64,000 bases of DNA from JAVKFY01 sp040223615 (GCA_040223615.1 JAVKFY010000025.1:1-64000), one strand, 5' to 3'; positions 41,706 through 54,880 are shown, counted from the first letter of the stretch. The notes: generated from the letters alone by a model not told the origin. Numbers and translations are program-made.

Positions 41706-42067
41706 TGGCCCGCATCCTGGTGGCGGAAGACACCGAGGCGGTGCGCAGCTTCGTGGTCCGCGCGCTGCAGCTCCAGGGCCACGAGGTCGACAGCGCCGGC
41801 GACGGCGCCGCGGCGCTGGAGAAGCTGGCGGTTGCCGAGTTCGACCTGCTGCTGACCGACATCGTGATGCCGGTGATGGACGGCATCGCCCTGGCGCTGA
41901 AGGCGGCGCGCGACTATCCGGCGATGCGCATCCTGATGATGACCGGCTACGCCGAGGCCAAGCGGCGCGCCTACAACATGGAAAGCCTGATCCACGACGT
42001 GATCAGCAAGCCGTTCACCGCCGACGAGATCCAGCAGGCGGTCGCCAGGGCCTTGGTCGCCGAATAG
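41705..42067 (+). CDS. cpdR: Single-domain response regulator CpdR
   Basis: A 120-residue receiver domain with the acidic pair ED (residues 8-9), phosphoacceptor D52 in LLLTDIVMPVMDG, T in MMTGYA and K in ISKPFT. There is no output domain. CpdR, in its unphosphorylated state, directs ClpXP to degrade cell-cycle proteins in Alphaproteobacteria; the sequence pattern (MARILVAEDTEAVRSFVVRALQ) matches it well. It is co-translated with hpt. Confidence 0.88.
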   Translation: MARILVAEDTEAVRSFVVRALQLQGHEVDSAGDGAAALEKLAVAEFDLLLTDIVMPVMDGIALALKAARDYPAMRILMMTGYAEAKRRAYNMESLIHDVISKPFTADEIQQAVARALVAE

Positions 42068-42127
42068 AGTCGCCCGGGAACCGCACGAGAGCGGGGCACG
42101 AGGGCGGCGCACGGGAGCGGGAATGCC

Positions 42128-42976
42128 ATGGCGTATGATTTTGAACTGATCGACGTGAACAAGGACGGCCGCGTGGCCACGGTCACGATCGACAACCCAC
42201 CGGTGAACGTGATCACCGTGGCGCTGCTGGCGGAGCTGGAGGCGCTGTCGCACGAGCTGAAGGCGGACCCCGACCTCACGGTGGTGGTGGTGCGCAGCGC
42301 CGATGCGGATTTCTTCCTGGCGCATTTCGACGTCGCCGCGATTCTGGCGCGCGCGGTCGACTTCGAACCGCAGCGCGACGCGCAGCTCAAGCCCTACCAC
42401 GCCATGTGCGAGCGCTACCGCACCATGAACAAGGTGATCATCGCGCAGATCGAAGGGCGCGTCGGCGGCGGCGGCAGCGAGCTGGCGGCATCCTTCGACA
42501 TGCGCTTCGGGGTGCGCGGGAAGACCCGGGTGAACCAGATGGAGGTGGCGCTCGGCATCCTGCCCGGCGGCACCGGCACGCAGCGGCTGCCGCGCCTGAT
42601 CGGTCCGGGGCGCGCGATGGAACTTATCCTGACCGGCGACGACATGGATGCCGAGACGGCGGAACGCTGGGGCTACCTCAACCGACTGTATGAGGCGGAC
42701 GAGATCGGACCTGCGGTGCAGCGCCTGGCGCAGCGCATCGCCAGTTTCCCGCCGGAAGCGGTGCGGCTGGCCAAGGAGAGCGTGACGAGTAGCGAGAAAC
42801 CGCTGTACGACGGCTTGCGAGACGAGGCCTACCTGTTCGAGCAGACGCTGCGCACCGAGGGCGCGCGCGCCAACATGCGACGCTTCCTGGAAATCGGCGG
42901 CCAGACCCGCGAGGGCGAACTGCGCATGAACGAGCTGTGCGCGGAACTCGGCGACACCGCGCCGGAGACACCGTAG
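42128..42976 (+). CDS. Enoyl-CoA hydratase/isomerase family protein
   Basis: A 282-residue crotonase-fold protein. It shows DNPPVNVIT, VVVRSADADFFLAHFD (the CoA-binding Ala-Asp loop region) and the oxyanion loop GRVGGGGSELAASFD with LGILPGGTGTQRLPRLIG. The two Glu positions of classical hydratases are partly present (the first is replaced by Ser/Glu in G-G-S-E). The reaction type, hydratase or other crotonase chemistry, is unresolved. It stands alone before the gltB promoter region. Confidence 0.82.
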   Translation: MAYDFELIDVNKDGRVATVTIDNPPVNVITVALLAELEALSHELKADPDLTVVVVRSADADFFLAHFDVAAILARAVDFEPQRDAQLKPYHAMCERYRTMNKVIIAQIEGRVGGGGSELAASFDMRFGVRGKTRVNQMEVALGILPGGTGTQRLPRLIGPGRAMELILTGDDMDAETAERWGYLNRLYEADEIGPAVQRLAQRIASFPPEAVRLAKESVTSSEKPLYDGLRDEAYLFEQTLRTEGARANMRRFLEIGGQTREGELRMNELCAELGDTAPETP

Positions 42977-43274
42977 ACGCGACGCAGATTCTTTCCATAA
43001 CGTCGCACGCACGCGCTATCTACAAAGGTCGGCGGGTATGGTGTATATTGCCGCCCACGGACCGGATATCCGAGGGCAGTATCGGCGGGTCTTGCCATAA
43101 CCGGCAATCACCGATCAACTTGTGCCCGACCGTGGACGTCTGGCGTCTGGCGCCGCCAATTGCAGGTCTATGCGGGGAGCGGCAGCCGGGTCACCCGATT
43201 GACTCGACTGCCCTTCAGCGTGCCTGCGACCCGGCCGCCCGGCGCCGACGCCGATGGAAAGCGAGGGGATGACG
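42977..43274. other. Upstream region of gltB
   Basis: About 300 bases without a gene. A weak -10 (TATATT, in GGTGTATATTGCC) and the inverted repeat TTGCC/GGCAA (43092-43096 with 43103-43107) are the only visible signals; neither is convincing as a regulator site. Confidence 0.4.
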
Positions 43275-47897
<4,623 letters not shown>

Positions 47898-47899
47898 GT

Positions 47900-49345
47900 A
47901 TGGGTAAGCCGACCGGCTTCATGGAAATCGCCCGGCAAGACCGGGACTATGCGCCGGTGGCCGAGCGGGTGCGGCACTATCGCGAATTCGTGCAGCCGCT
48001 GCCGGAGGCCGAGTTGCGCCAGCAGGGCGCGCGCTGCATGGACTGCGGCATCCCCTACTGCCACCAGGGCTGTCCGGTGAACAACATCATCCCGGACTGG
48101 AACGACCTCGTGTATCACGGCGAGTGGCGGATGGCGCTGGAAGTGCTGCACTCGACCAACAACTTTCCGGAGTTCACCGGCCGCATCTGTCCGGCGCCAT
48201 GCGAGGCGTCGTGCACGCTGAACATCACCGACCGGCCGGTGACCATCAAGACCATCGAATGCGCGATCGTCGACCGCGGCTGGGAAGAGGGCTGGATCGG
48301 CCCGGAGATCGCCACCCGGCGCAGCGGCAAGCGGGTCGCGGTGGTCGGCTCCGGCCCGGCCGGACTGGCCGCGGCGCAGCAGCTCGCGCGCGCCGGCCAC
48401 GGCGTCACCCTGTACGAGAAGAATGCCCGCCTCGGCGGCCTGCTGCGCTACGGCATTCCCGACTTCAAGATGGAGAAGCACATCATCGACCGCCGGCTGG
48501 CGCAGATGCGTGCGGAGGGCGTCGAGTTCCGTCCCGGCACGCTGGTCGGGGTCGACCTGAAGATGGAACAGGTGCTGGACGAGTACGACGCCATCGTGCT
48601 GTCCGGCGGCGCCGAAGAGCCGCGCGACATGCCGGTGCCCGGGCGCGAGCTCGACGGCGTGCACTACGCCATGCGCTTCCTGACGCAGCAGAACCGCCGC
48701 GTCGCCGGGGAGCCCGGCATCGACAACATGCCGATCCTGGCCGGCGGCAAGCACGTGGTGGTGATCGGCGGCGGCGACACCGGGTCGGACTGTGTCGGCA
48801 CCTCGATCCGCCAGGGCGCCGCCTCGGTCACCCAGCTCGAAATCATGCCGAAGCCGCCGCTGCACGAGGACAAGGGCCTGACCTGGCCGGACTGGCCGCT
48901 GAAGCTGCGCACCTCGTCGTCGCACGAGGAGGGCACCGAGCGCGACTGGGCGGTGCTGACCAAGGAAGTGATCGGCGAGAACGGCAAGGTCACCGGGCTG
49001 CGGCTGGTGCGCGTGGAATGGGCGCTGGACACCGACGGCCGCATGACGATGACCGAGGTGCCGGACAGCGAGACGATCCTGAAGGCCGACCTGGTGCTGC
49101 TGGCGATGGGCTTCGTCGGCCCGGTGAAGGACGGCATGCTGGACGGCCTGCGGGTGTCGCTGGACGAGCGCGGCAACGTCGCCGCCAACACCGACGACTA
49201 CCAGACCTCGATTCCGAAAGTGTTCGTTGCCGGCGACATGCGCCGCGGCCAGTCGCTGGTGGTGTGGGCGATCCGCGAGGGCCGGCAGTGCGCGCGGGCC
49301 GTCGACAGCTACCTCACCGGCGTGGAATCGATCCTGCCGCGCTAG
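47900..49345 (+). CDS. gltD: Glutamate synthase small subunit
   Basis: A 481-residue GOGAT beta subunit that passes NADPH electrons to GltB through FAD and [4Fe-4S] centres. The N-terminal Cys clusters CMDCGIPYCHQGCP and CPAPCEASC, the FAD motif VVGSGPAGLAAAQQLA, the NAD(P)H motif VIGGGDTGSDCVG and the C-terminal FVAGDMRRGQSLVVWAI are clear. It starts 2 bp after gltB. Confidence 0.96.
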   Translation: MGKPTGFMEIARQDRDYAPVAERVRHYREFVQPLPEAELRQQGARCMDCGIPYCHQGCPVNNIIPDWNDLVYHGEWRMALEVLHSTNNFPEFTGRICPAPCEASCTLNITDRPVTIKTIECAIVDRGWEEGWIGPEIATRRSGKRVAVVGSGPAGLAAAQQLARAGHGVTLYEKNARLGGLLRYGIPDFKMEKHIIDRRLAQMRAEGVEFRPGTLVGVDLKMEQVLDEYDAIVLSGGAEEPRDMPVPGRELDGVHYAMRFLTQQNRRVAGEPGIDNMPILAGGKHVVVIGGGDTGSDCVGTSIRQGAASVTQLEIMPKPPLHEDKGLTWPDWPLKLRTSSSHEEGTERDWAVLTKEVIGENGKVTGLRLVRVEWALDTDGRMTMTEVPDSETILKADLVLLAMGFVGPVKDGMLDGLRVSLDERGNVAANTDDYQTSIPKVFVAGDMRRGQSLVVWAIREGRQCARAVDSYLTGVESILPR

Positions 49346-49359
49346 ACGAAACCGTTGTC

Positions 49360-49443
49360 ATGCCGGGTTTGCCCCGGCATCACCGGTCGCCGCTTTGTTG
49401 CCGCTTAATGGTGATCCCGGGTCGCGCTCCGCTTGCCGGGATG
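49360..49443. repeat. Pair of short intergenic palindromes
   Basis: ATGCCGGG/CCCGGCAT-type stem (49360-49380) followed by a second stem GATCCCGG/CCGGGATG (49413-49443). They follow the gltD stop and precede the nitroreductase gene, typical of dispersed alphaproteobacterial palindromic elements. They may terminate gltBD transcription. Confidence 0.6.
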
Positions 49444-49492
49444 ACGAATCAATAGTGGCGCCCACCCGGCGCCGAAATCCAGGGAGGCCACC

Positions 49493-50158
49493 ATCGAACT
49501 CAACGACGTCATCCGCACCACTTTCGCGGCCCGCGAGTACACCGGCGAAGACGTTCCGGACAAGTTGATCTACGACATTCTGGAGGTCGCGCGGTTCGCG
49601 CCGTCGGGCGGCAACCGCCAGGGCAACCGCGTGATCGTGGTCCGCAACCCGGAGACACGCGCCGAGTTCGGCAAGCTCACCATCCCCGCCGCGAAGCGCT
49701 ACATCGCGCAGTCGAAGGCGGGCGAGAGCCCGTGGAACGCGGTCACCCCGACCAAGGTGAGCGACGCCGAGATCGAAGCGACCGAGCCCTCGCCGCACCT
49801 GACCGGCACGTTCTCCGCCGCCGCCGCCGTGCTGGTGTTCTGCGTCGACCTGAAGGTCGTGGCCTCGACCGACCAGCTGCTCGACCGCGTCGGCGTGATC
49901 AGCGGCGGGTCGATCTACCCGTTCGTGTGGAACGTGCTGCTGCTGCTGCGCCAGGCCGGCTTCGGCGGCACCATCACCACGCTGGCGGTGGCGCAGGAAC
50001 CGGAGCTGAAGGCGCTGCTGCGCATTCCCGACGACCACGCGGTCGCTGCGGTGATGCCGATTGGCAAGCCGGTGAAGCAGCTCACCAAGCTGAAGCGCCT
50101 GCCGGTGGAAGCCATCGCCACGCGCGAGAGTTTCGACGGCATCACCTTTACGATGTGA
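49493..50158 (+). CDS. Nitroreductase family protein with non-canonical start
   Basis: A 221-residue FMN-dependent nitroreductase-type protein. Visible are VIRTTFAAREYTGEDVP and the FMN/substrate region EVARFAPSGGNRQGNR, plus FVWNVLLLLRQAGFGG and the late IPDDHAVAAVMPIGKPV. The conserved N-terminus extends to ATC at 49493 (ATC GAA CTC), which has AGGGAGG 5 bases upstream, but no ATG, GTG or TTG is in frame before the upstream stop. TTG at 49565 would lose 24 conserved residues. A rare ATC start, or a mutated/miscalled ATG, is likely. The gene precedes the selenoprotein by 33 bp. Confidence 0.75.
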   Translation: MELNDVIRTTFAAREYTGEDVPDKLIYDILEVARFAPSGGNRQGNRVIVVRNPETRAEFGKLTIPAAKRYIAQSKAGESPWNAVTPTKVSDAEIEATEPSPHLTGTFSAAAAVLVFCVDLKVVASTDQLLDRVGVISGGSIYPFVWNVLLLLRQAGFGGTITTLAVAQEPELKALLRIPDDHAVAAVMPIGKPVKQLTKLKRLPVEAIATRESFDGITFTM

Positions 50159-50191
50159 TCCCTGGCACCATGTGAACACGGGAGGGCCGCA

Positions 50192-51064
50192 ATGGCTGAA
50201 CCGGTCGCCTATATCGACTCGATCACCGAGCGCTATACCAGGCTCGGCTACGATCCCTATCGCTGGTACCGGCGCGAGGCGGCGCCGGCCTGGACCCCGC
50301 TGAGCAAGACGATGGCGGAGAGCCGGCTGGCGGTGCTGTCGACCGCCGGCGGCTACACGCTGGGTCAGGTCGCGTTCCACTACAAGGACGACACCTCGTT
50401 GCGCGGCATCCCGAAGGCGACGCCGCGCAACGCGCTTCGCTTTGCGCACCTGACCGAGCACTACCTGCCCGGACCGCGCCGCGACCCGAACTGCATGTTG
50501 CCGCTGGAACGCCTGCGCGAGCTGGAAGCCGATGGCCGCATCGGCGAGATAGCCGACCCGGTGCTGTCCTGCATGGGCGGCATCTACTCGCAACGCCGGG
50601 TCCGCGAGGAGCTGATCCCGGCGGTGGTCGAGCAGGTCGAGAGCAACAAGGCCGACGCAGCGCTGCTGATCCCGATGTGACCGGTTTGCCATCAGACCGT
50701 GTGTCTGATCGCGAACGAGCTGGAGCAACGGGGGACGCCGACGCTGGTATTGGGCGCGGCGCTTGACATCATGGAAGCCGGACGGCCGCCGCGCGGTGCG
50801 TTCTTCGACGCCCCGCTGGGCCACACCTGCGGCGCGCCGGATGCGGCCGACCAGCAGCGCGCGATCCTGCGCGGCGCGCTGGCCGCGTTCGACGCGATCA
50901 CCGAGCCGGGCGCGATTGTGCACCTGCCGGAGCGGTGGAAGGCGGGCGACGGCTGGAAGAACCAGGCCAGCGACAGCACCGGCGGCGACAGCCGGCAGCC
51001 TCGCGACACCACCCCGCAGTGGCAACACCCCGCGGATGCGGTCGCGGCGGAGGGCGCGGACTGA
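50192..51064 (+). CDS. GrdB-like reductase selenoprotein (in-frame UGA)
   Basis: A 290-residue protein of the glycine/sarcosine/betaine/D-proline reductase selenoprotein B family. UGA at 50678-50680 (residue 163) is in frame and followed by family sequence: U-P-V-C-H-Q-T-V then LIANELEQRGTPTLVLGAALDI and APLGHTCGAP. U-x-x-C is a redox motif, and a UGA read as Sec fits this family, in which related proteins have Sec or Cys at this place. A stem-loop follows (separate entry). Read as a stop, the protein would be cut before its conserved second half. The start is ATG at 50192 with GGGAGGG. The substrate is unknown. selA, selB, selC and selD are not in the window. Confidence 0.88.
50678..50716 (+). 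promoter_or_regulatory. Candidate bacterial SECIS element
   Basis: After the UGA (50678-50680) a stem of 14 positions per arm (50684-50697 with 50703-50716) with one C-C mismatch and a 5-nt loop CGTGT is seen. The top is a perfect ATCAGAC/GTCTGAT. The loop begins 18 nt after UGA and carries G at its second position, as described for bacterial SECIS elements (distance about 16-37 nt and a G among the first two loop bases). It lies in the coding sequence. Confidence 0.75.
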
Positions 51065-51506
51065 TGGCGGGCGCGCTCGACGTCCTCAGCCTGGCGACCT
51101 GGCCGGCGCGCCAGGGCTGACGCGCACAACCGCGAGATGCCCGGACCAAGCCCACGGGTGTCCGGTTAAGATTGGGGTGATTGTCCGTTTCCTGGTGCCG
51201 CTCAGGCGGTTGCGCTGCTTCGGGCGGCACCGGACAGAAGAACAGCGACCGATTGGTCCAGCTTCTGGACGTGGATGCCCCGAACAAGTCGGGGCATGAC
51301 GACCTTATTTAGAAACATAGAGAACGCGTCATGGCCCGGCTTGTCCGGGCCATCCACGTCCCTGCGCTTGCAAAGACGTCGAGGGGAAGGCACAGGCCCG
51401 GAAGGGTTTTACCGGACACCCGTGGATCAAGTCCGGGCATGACGAGTTCTATCGATCTCCGTCATGGCTGGGCCTGACCCGGCCGTCTCCATGCCGGACG
51501 CCGCCG
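51065..51506. repeat. Gene-free stretch with several short palindromes
   Basis: About 440 bases between convergent genes without a convincing ORF. It holds ATGCCCCGA/TCGGGGCAT (51275-51297), ATGGCCCGG/CCGGGCCAT (51331-51353) and partial copies near 51138 and 51420-51480. All are of the dispersed alphaproteobacterial palindromic type. A tiny 18-codon frame directly after the selenoprotein stop is not supported. Confidence 0.6.
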
Positions 51507-52397
51507 CTACAGGTTGAGTCGCACCTTGCCGATCTCAGCGAGGTCGTAGCCGCCGAGGCTGCCGGCGTGGCGCGCCGGGTCGGGGGTCGCCAGGAAGCGA
51601 AACAGCGCCTGCGGGCCCGGCTCGAAGTAGCTGCGCCGGCGCAGCACCAGGTCGAACCGCTCCCAGGCCAGCGCCACGAAGCCGAGCCCGTGCGTGGCCG
51701 CCACAGCCCGCGTCGCCATGCCCCAGTCGGCGGTGCCGGCGCGGATCGCCATGGCGAGGTCCTGGCCGGTCGCCGCGCGCGGCGCCTTCGGCAACTCGGC
51801 GATATCGACGCCGTCGGCGGCGAGCAGCCGGGCCAGCAACAACTGCGCCCCGGCACCTTCCTGGCGCAGCACCGGCCGCGTCTGGCGCCGTAGCGCGTCG
51901 GCGGGCGAGGTCAGCCCCAGCGGATTGCCGGCCGCGACAACCAATCCCTGCTCGCGCCGCGCGAAGGCGATGACCACCGCGTCGTGCAGGCCGGCACGGT
52001 CGCGCGTCGCCGCCAGATTGGCGTCCTCGTCGTCGCCGGCCGGGCGGTGGAAATGCACCGCCGCCATCGCCACCTCGTTGCGCGCCAGCCGCTCCAGACC
52101 CGCCGCGCTGCCCTCCGGCAGGCTGGCCAGGCCGGAGCCGGACTGGCGGATCGCCCACTCCAGCAGCGGATCGGTCGAGCCGCCGACGATGGCCGGCGCC
52201 GGAGTGGCATCGAAGCCCTCCGGCCGCGCCAGCCCGGCGGCGATCCAGCGGTCGAGCGCCGCGCGCGGGAACAGCCACTTGCCGGTCGCCTTCGAGCACG
52301 GGATGCGCCCGCCCGTCGCCAGCTCGTAGAGCTTGCGCTCCTTCAGCCGCAGATAGTCGGCGGCCTCGTCGGTCGTAAGATAACTTTCACCCTGCAT
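51507..52397 (-). CDS. HTH plus periplasmic-binding-like domain regulator
   Basis: A 296-residue regulator with an N-terminal excisionase/MerR-like helix-turn-helix (YLTTDEAADYLRLKERKLYELATGGRIPC, then KWLFPRAALDRWI) and a C-terminal periplasmic-binding-protein-like domain (GGSTDPLLEWAIRQSGSG, VVAAGNPLGL, TADWGMATRAVAATHGLGFV). Such proteins usually sense oxyanions such as molybdate or tungstate. It is divergent from the tungstate transporter genes, its likely target. Its start codon lies within the palindrome at 52393-52406. Confidence 0.82.
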   Translation of the reverse strand: MQGESYLTTDEAADYLRLKERKLYELATGGRIPCSKATGKWLFPRAALDRWIAAGLARPEGFDATPAPAIVGGSTDPLLEWAIRQSGSGLASLPEGSAAGLERLARNEVAMAAVHFHRPAGDDEDANLAATRDRAGLHDAVVIAFARREQGLVVAAGNPLGLTSPADALRRQTRPVLRQEGAGAQLLLARLLAADGVDIAELPKAPRAATGQDLAMAIRAGTADWGMATRAVAATHGLGFVALAWERFDLVLRRRSYFEPGPQALFRFLATPDPARHAGSLGGYDLAEIGKVRLNL

Positions 52398-52406
52398 ATA
52401 TATGCA
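52393..52406. promoter_or_regulatory. Perfect palindrome over the regulator start codon
   Basis: TGCATATATATGCA is a perfect 14-bp palindrome covering the ATG of the HTH regulator (52395-52397). It is AT-rich in GC-rich surroundings and about 80 bp from the divergent transporter gene. A second palindrome, ACGAATTCGT (52445-52454), lies nearer that gene. They are candidate sites for the regulator. Confidence 0.45.
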
Positions 52407-52481
52407 TAGACCTGCGAGTTCTTTTCTTCTTGCCGATGTTTAGCACGAATTCGTACACCCATGGCAATCGGGAGCGACAAC

Positions 52482-53180
52482 ATGACCGACAGCGCCTTCG
52501 CCGCCGCGCTCGACCTGATCCTGGGCGCCGACCCGGCGTTCCTTGGCATCGTGGCGGTGTCGCTTCGGGTGACGCTGAGCGCTGTGCTGATCGCGGCGCT
52601 GATCGGCCTGCCGCTCGGGACGCTGCTGGCGATGTACCGCTTTCCGGGCCGCTCGGTGCTGATCGTCGCGGTGAACGCGCTGATGGGCCTGCCGCCGGTG
52701 GTCGCCGGCCTGCTGGTCTATCTCGCCTTGTCGCGGGCCGGACCGCTGGGCGGGCTCGGGCTGCTGTTCACGCCGGCGGCGATGATCGTGGCGCAGACCC
52801 TGCTGGTGCTGCCGATCGTGGTCGCGCTCAGCCGCCAGGTGGTCGAGGAACTGTGGCTGGAATACCGCGACCACCTGACCTCGCTGGGGCGCACCGGGTG
52901 GGGCGCGGTGCCGACCTTGCTGTACGACGGCCGCTACGCGCTGGCGACCGCCCTGCTCGCCGGGTTCGGGCGGGCGATGGCGGAAGTCGGCGCGGTGCTG
53001 ATCGTCGGCGGCAATATCGCCGGCCACACCCGCACGATGACCACCGCGATCGCGCTGGAGACCTCCAGAGGCGACCTGGCGCTGGCGCTCGGGCTCGGCA
53101 TGGTGCTGCTGCTGCTCACCCTGGTGGCCAACGCGCTGGCCTTCGGCGTGGCCCGCATCGGCCGGCAGTACGCGGGCTGA
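52482..53180 (+). CDS. tupB: Tungstate ABC transporter permease (TupB)
   Basis: A 232-residue inner-membrane permease with five to six membrane segments and the cytoplasmic EAA-like loop (LEYRDHLTSLGRTGWGAVPTLLYDGRYALATALLAGFGRAMAEVGAVLIVGG). The family carries tungstate (or molybdate) across the membrane. ATG at 52482 has GGGAG 7 bases upstream; ATG at 52461 is an alternative. It is followed directly by the ATPase and binding-protein genes. Confidence 0.88.
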   Translation: MTDSAFAAALDLILGADPAFLGIVAVSLRVTLSAVLIAALIGLPLGTLLAMYRFPGRSVLIVAVNALMGLPPVVAGLLVYLALSRAGPLGGLGLLFTPAAMIVAQTLLVLPIVVALSRQVVEELWLEYRDHLTSLGRTGWGAVPTLLYDGRYALATALLAGFGRAMAEVGAVLIVGGNIAGHTRTMTTAIALETSRGDLALALGLGMVLLLLTLVANALAFGVARIGRQYAG

Positions 53181-53181
53181 G

Positions 53182-53913
53182 ATGATGCGCGACGTCGCCT
53201 CGATCCTGCCGCTCGCCGCCGACGCGCTGGCCTTCGATGCCGGCGGCGGGCGGTTGATCGACGGTATCGAGCTTCGCGTCGACAAGGGCGACTGCCTGGC
53301 GCTGATCGGGCCGAACGGGGCCGGCAAGACGCTGCTGCTGCGGCTGCTGCACGGGCTGCTGCCGGCCAGCGGCGGGCGTGTCGCCTGGGCCAACGGCAGC
53401 GGCGCGGTCGGCGGCCGGCGCCAGCACGCGATGGTGTTCCAGAGCCCGGTGATGCTGCGCCGCTCGGCAGTGGGCAACGTGAGCCATGCATTGAGGGCCG
53501 CCGGCCACGGGCGCGCGGAGGCTCGCCGGCGGGCCTTGGCGGCGCTGGAGCGGTTCGGGTTGGCCGAGCTGGCGCCGCGCCCGGCCCGGGTGCTGTCGGG
53601 CGGCGAGCGTCAACGCCTGGCGATCGCGCGCGCCGCGGCGCTGGAACCGGAGCTGCTGTTCCTGGACGAGCCGTCCTCGGCGCTCGACCCCGGGGCGACG
53701 CGGCAGGTCGAGGCGATGCTGGCCGACCTGCACGGCGGCGGCATGACGCTGGTGTTCGCCACGCACGACCTGGGCCAGGCGCGGCGCCTGGCGACGCGGG
53801 TCGGCTTCCTCAACCGCGGGCGCCTGGTCGAGACCGGGCCGGCCGCCGACATTCTGCAATCGCCTGGACACGACGAGACGCGGGCGTTCATCGCCGGCGA
53901 CCTCGCCTGGTAG
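53182..53913 (+). CDS. tupC: Tungstate ABC transporter ATP-binding protein
   Basis: A 243-residue ABC ATPase: Walker A GPNGAGKTLL, Q-loop VFQSPVMLRR, signature LSGGERQRLAIARA, Walker B LLFLDEPSSALD and H-loop FATHDLGQARR. It energises TupB. ATG at 53182 begins 2 bases after the permease stop. Tungstate as cargo is inferred from the adjacent TupA-like binding protein. Confidence 0.9.
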   Translation: MMRDVASILPLAADALAFDAGGGRLIDGIELRVDKGDCLALIGPNGAGKTLLLRLLHGLLPASGGRVAWANGSGAVGGRRQHAMVFQSPVMLRRSAVGNVSHALRAAGHGRAEARRRALAALERFGLAELAPRPARVLSGGERQRLAIARAAALEPELLFLDEPSSALDPGATRQVEAMLADLHGGGMTLVFATHDLGQARRLATRVGFLNRGRLVETGPAADILQSPGHDETRAFIAGDLAW

Positions 53914-53924
53914 GGAGACACCCG

Positions 53925-54734
53925 GTGCGCAAGCTGCTGCTGGCCCTGGTGATGAGCTTGAGTGTGTTCGCCGCGCAGGCCGGCGACCGTTTCATCGTCG
54001 TCGCCTCGACCACCTCGACGGAGAATTCCGGCCTGTTCGCCCACCTGCTGCCGATCTTCACCGCCAGGACCGGCATCGAGGTGCGCGTGGTGGCGCAGGG
54101 CACAGGCCAGGCGCTGCGCACCGCCGCCAACGGCGACGCCGATGTGGTGTTCGTGCACGCGCGCGCGGCGGAGGAAAAATTCATCGCTGACGGCTACGGC
54201 GTGCAGCGCCATCCGGTGATGTTCAACGACTTCATCATCGTCGGGCCAGGCGACGACCCGGCCGGCATCGGCGGCGGCAACGACGTCACCGTCGCGCTGC
54301 GGACCATCGCGGCCAGGCACGCGGCCTTCGCCAGCCGCGGCGACGACAGCGGCACGCACAAGGCCGAGCGGCGCCTGTGGCGCGCCGCCGGCGTGACGCC
54401 GGCCGGCGACTGGTACCGCGAGACCGGCGCCGGCATGGGCGCGACCCTGAACACCGCGGCGCAGATGGGCGCCTACGCGATGACCGACCGCGCCACCTGG
54501 ATCGCCTTCCGCAACAAGGGCGACATGACAATCGCGGTGCAGGACGACAAGCGGCTGTTCAACCAGTATGGCGTGATTCTGGTGAACCCGGCGAAGCACG
54601 GCCATGTGAAGGCGGCGGAGGGGCAGGCGTTCATCGGCTGGTTGACGTCGGACGAGGGCCAGCAGGCGATCGCCGCCTACACCGTCGACGGCCAGCAGCT
54701 GTTCTTTCCCAACGCCAGCGACGTGGGGGCGTAG
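53925..54734 (+). CDS. tupA: Tungstate-binding periplasmic protein
   Basis: A 269-residue solute-binding protein with a signal peptide (LLLALVMSLSVFAAQAG) and a mature N-terminus containing STTSTENSGL, the oxyanion-binding motif of TupA-type proteins; RGDDSGTHKAE and NDFIIVGPGDDPAG are typical. TupA prefers tungstate over molybdate; preference here is by family. The GTG start is preceded by GGGAG. It ends the tup operon. Confidence 0.88.
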   Translation: MRKLLLALVMSLSVFAAQAGDRFIVVASTTSTENSGLFAHLLPIFTARTGIEVRVVAQGTGQALRTAANGDADVVFVHARAAEEKFIADGYGVQRHPVMFNDFIIVGPGDDPAGIGGGNDVTVALRTIAARHAAFASRGDDSGTHKAERRLWRAAGVTPAGDWYRETGAGMGATLNTAAQMGAYAMTDRATWIAFRNKGDMTIAVQDDKRLFNQYGVILVNPAKHGHVKAAEGQAFIGWLTSDEGQQAIAAYTVDGQQLFFPNASDVGA

Positions 54735-54766
54735 CTCATCGTGCCCATGGTCTTGCCGCCCGGCAA

Positions 54767-54880
54767 CACCCACCTCACCCCAACCCTCTCCCCCCTGAAG
54801 GGCGGAGAGGGGGCGAGAAGTCGATGCCGAGCGAACTCCCTCTCCGCCGGCGGGGCGGAGAGGGTTGGGGTGCGGTGGGG
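54767..54880. repeat. Intergenic palindromic repeat, CCTCACCCC family
   Basis: A second copy of the repeat at 17726-17835: CCACCTCACCCCAACCCTCTC on one side and GGAGAGGGTTGGGGTG on the other, with an internal GGGCGGAGAGGG/CCCTCTCCGCC stem. It separates tupA from the convergent moeA gene. Confidence 0.75.

Noticed and set aside
50678..50680. TGA as a nonsense mutation splitting the GrdB-like gene
   Set aside because: The downstream frame keeps family sequence, the residue sits in U-P-V-C, and a stem-loop with SECIS-like spacing follows. Selenocysteine is the better explanation, pending selABCD.
51064..51120. 18-codon frame directly after the selenoprotein stop
   Set aside because: Too short, no motif, no support beyond a start overlapping the stop.
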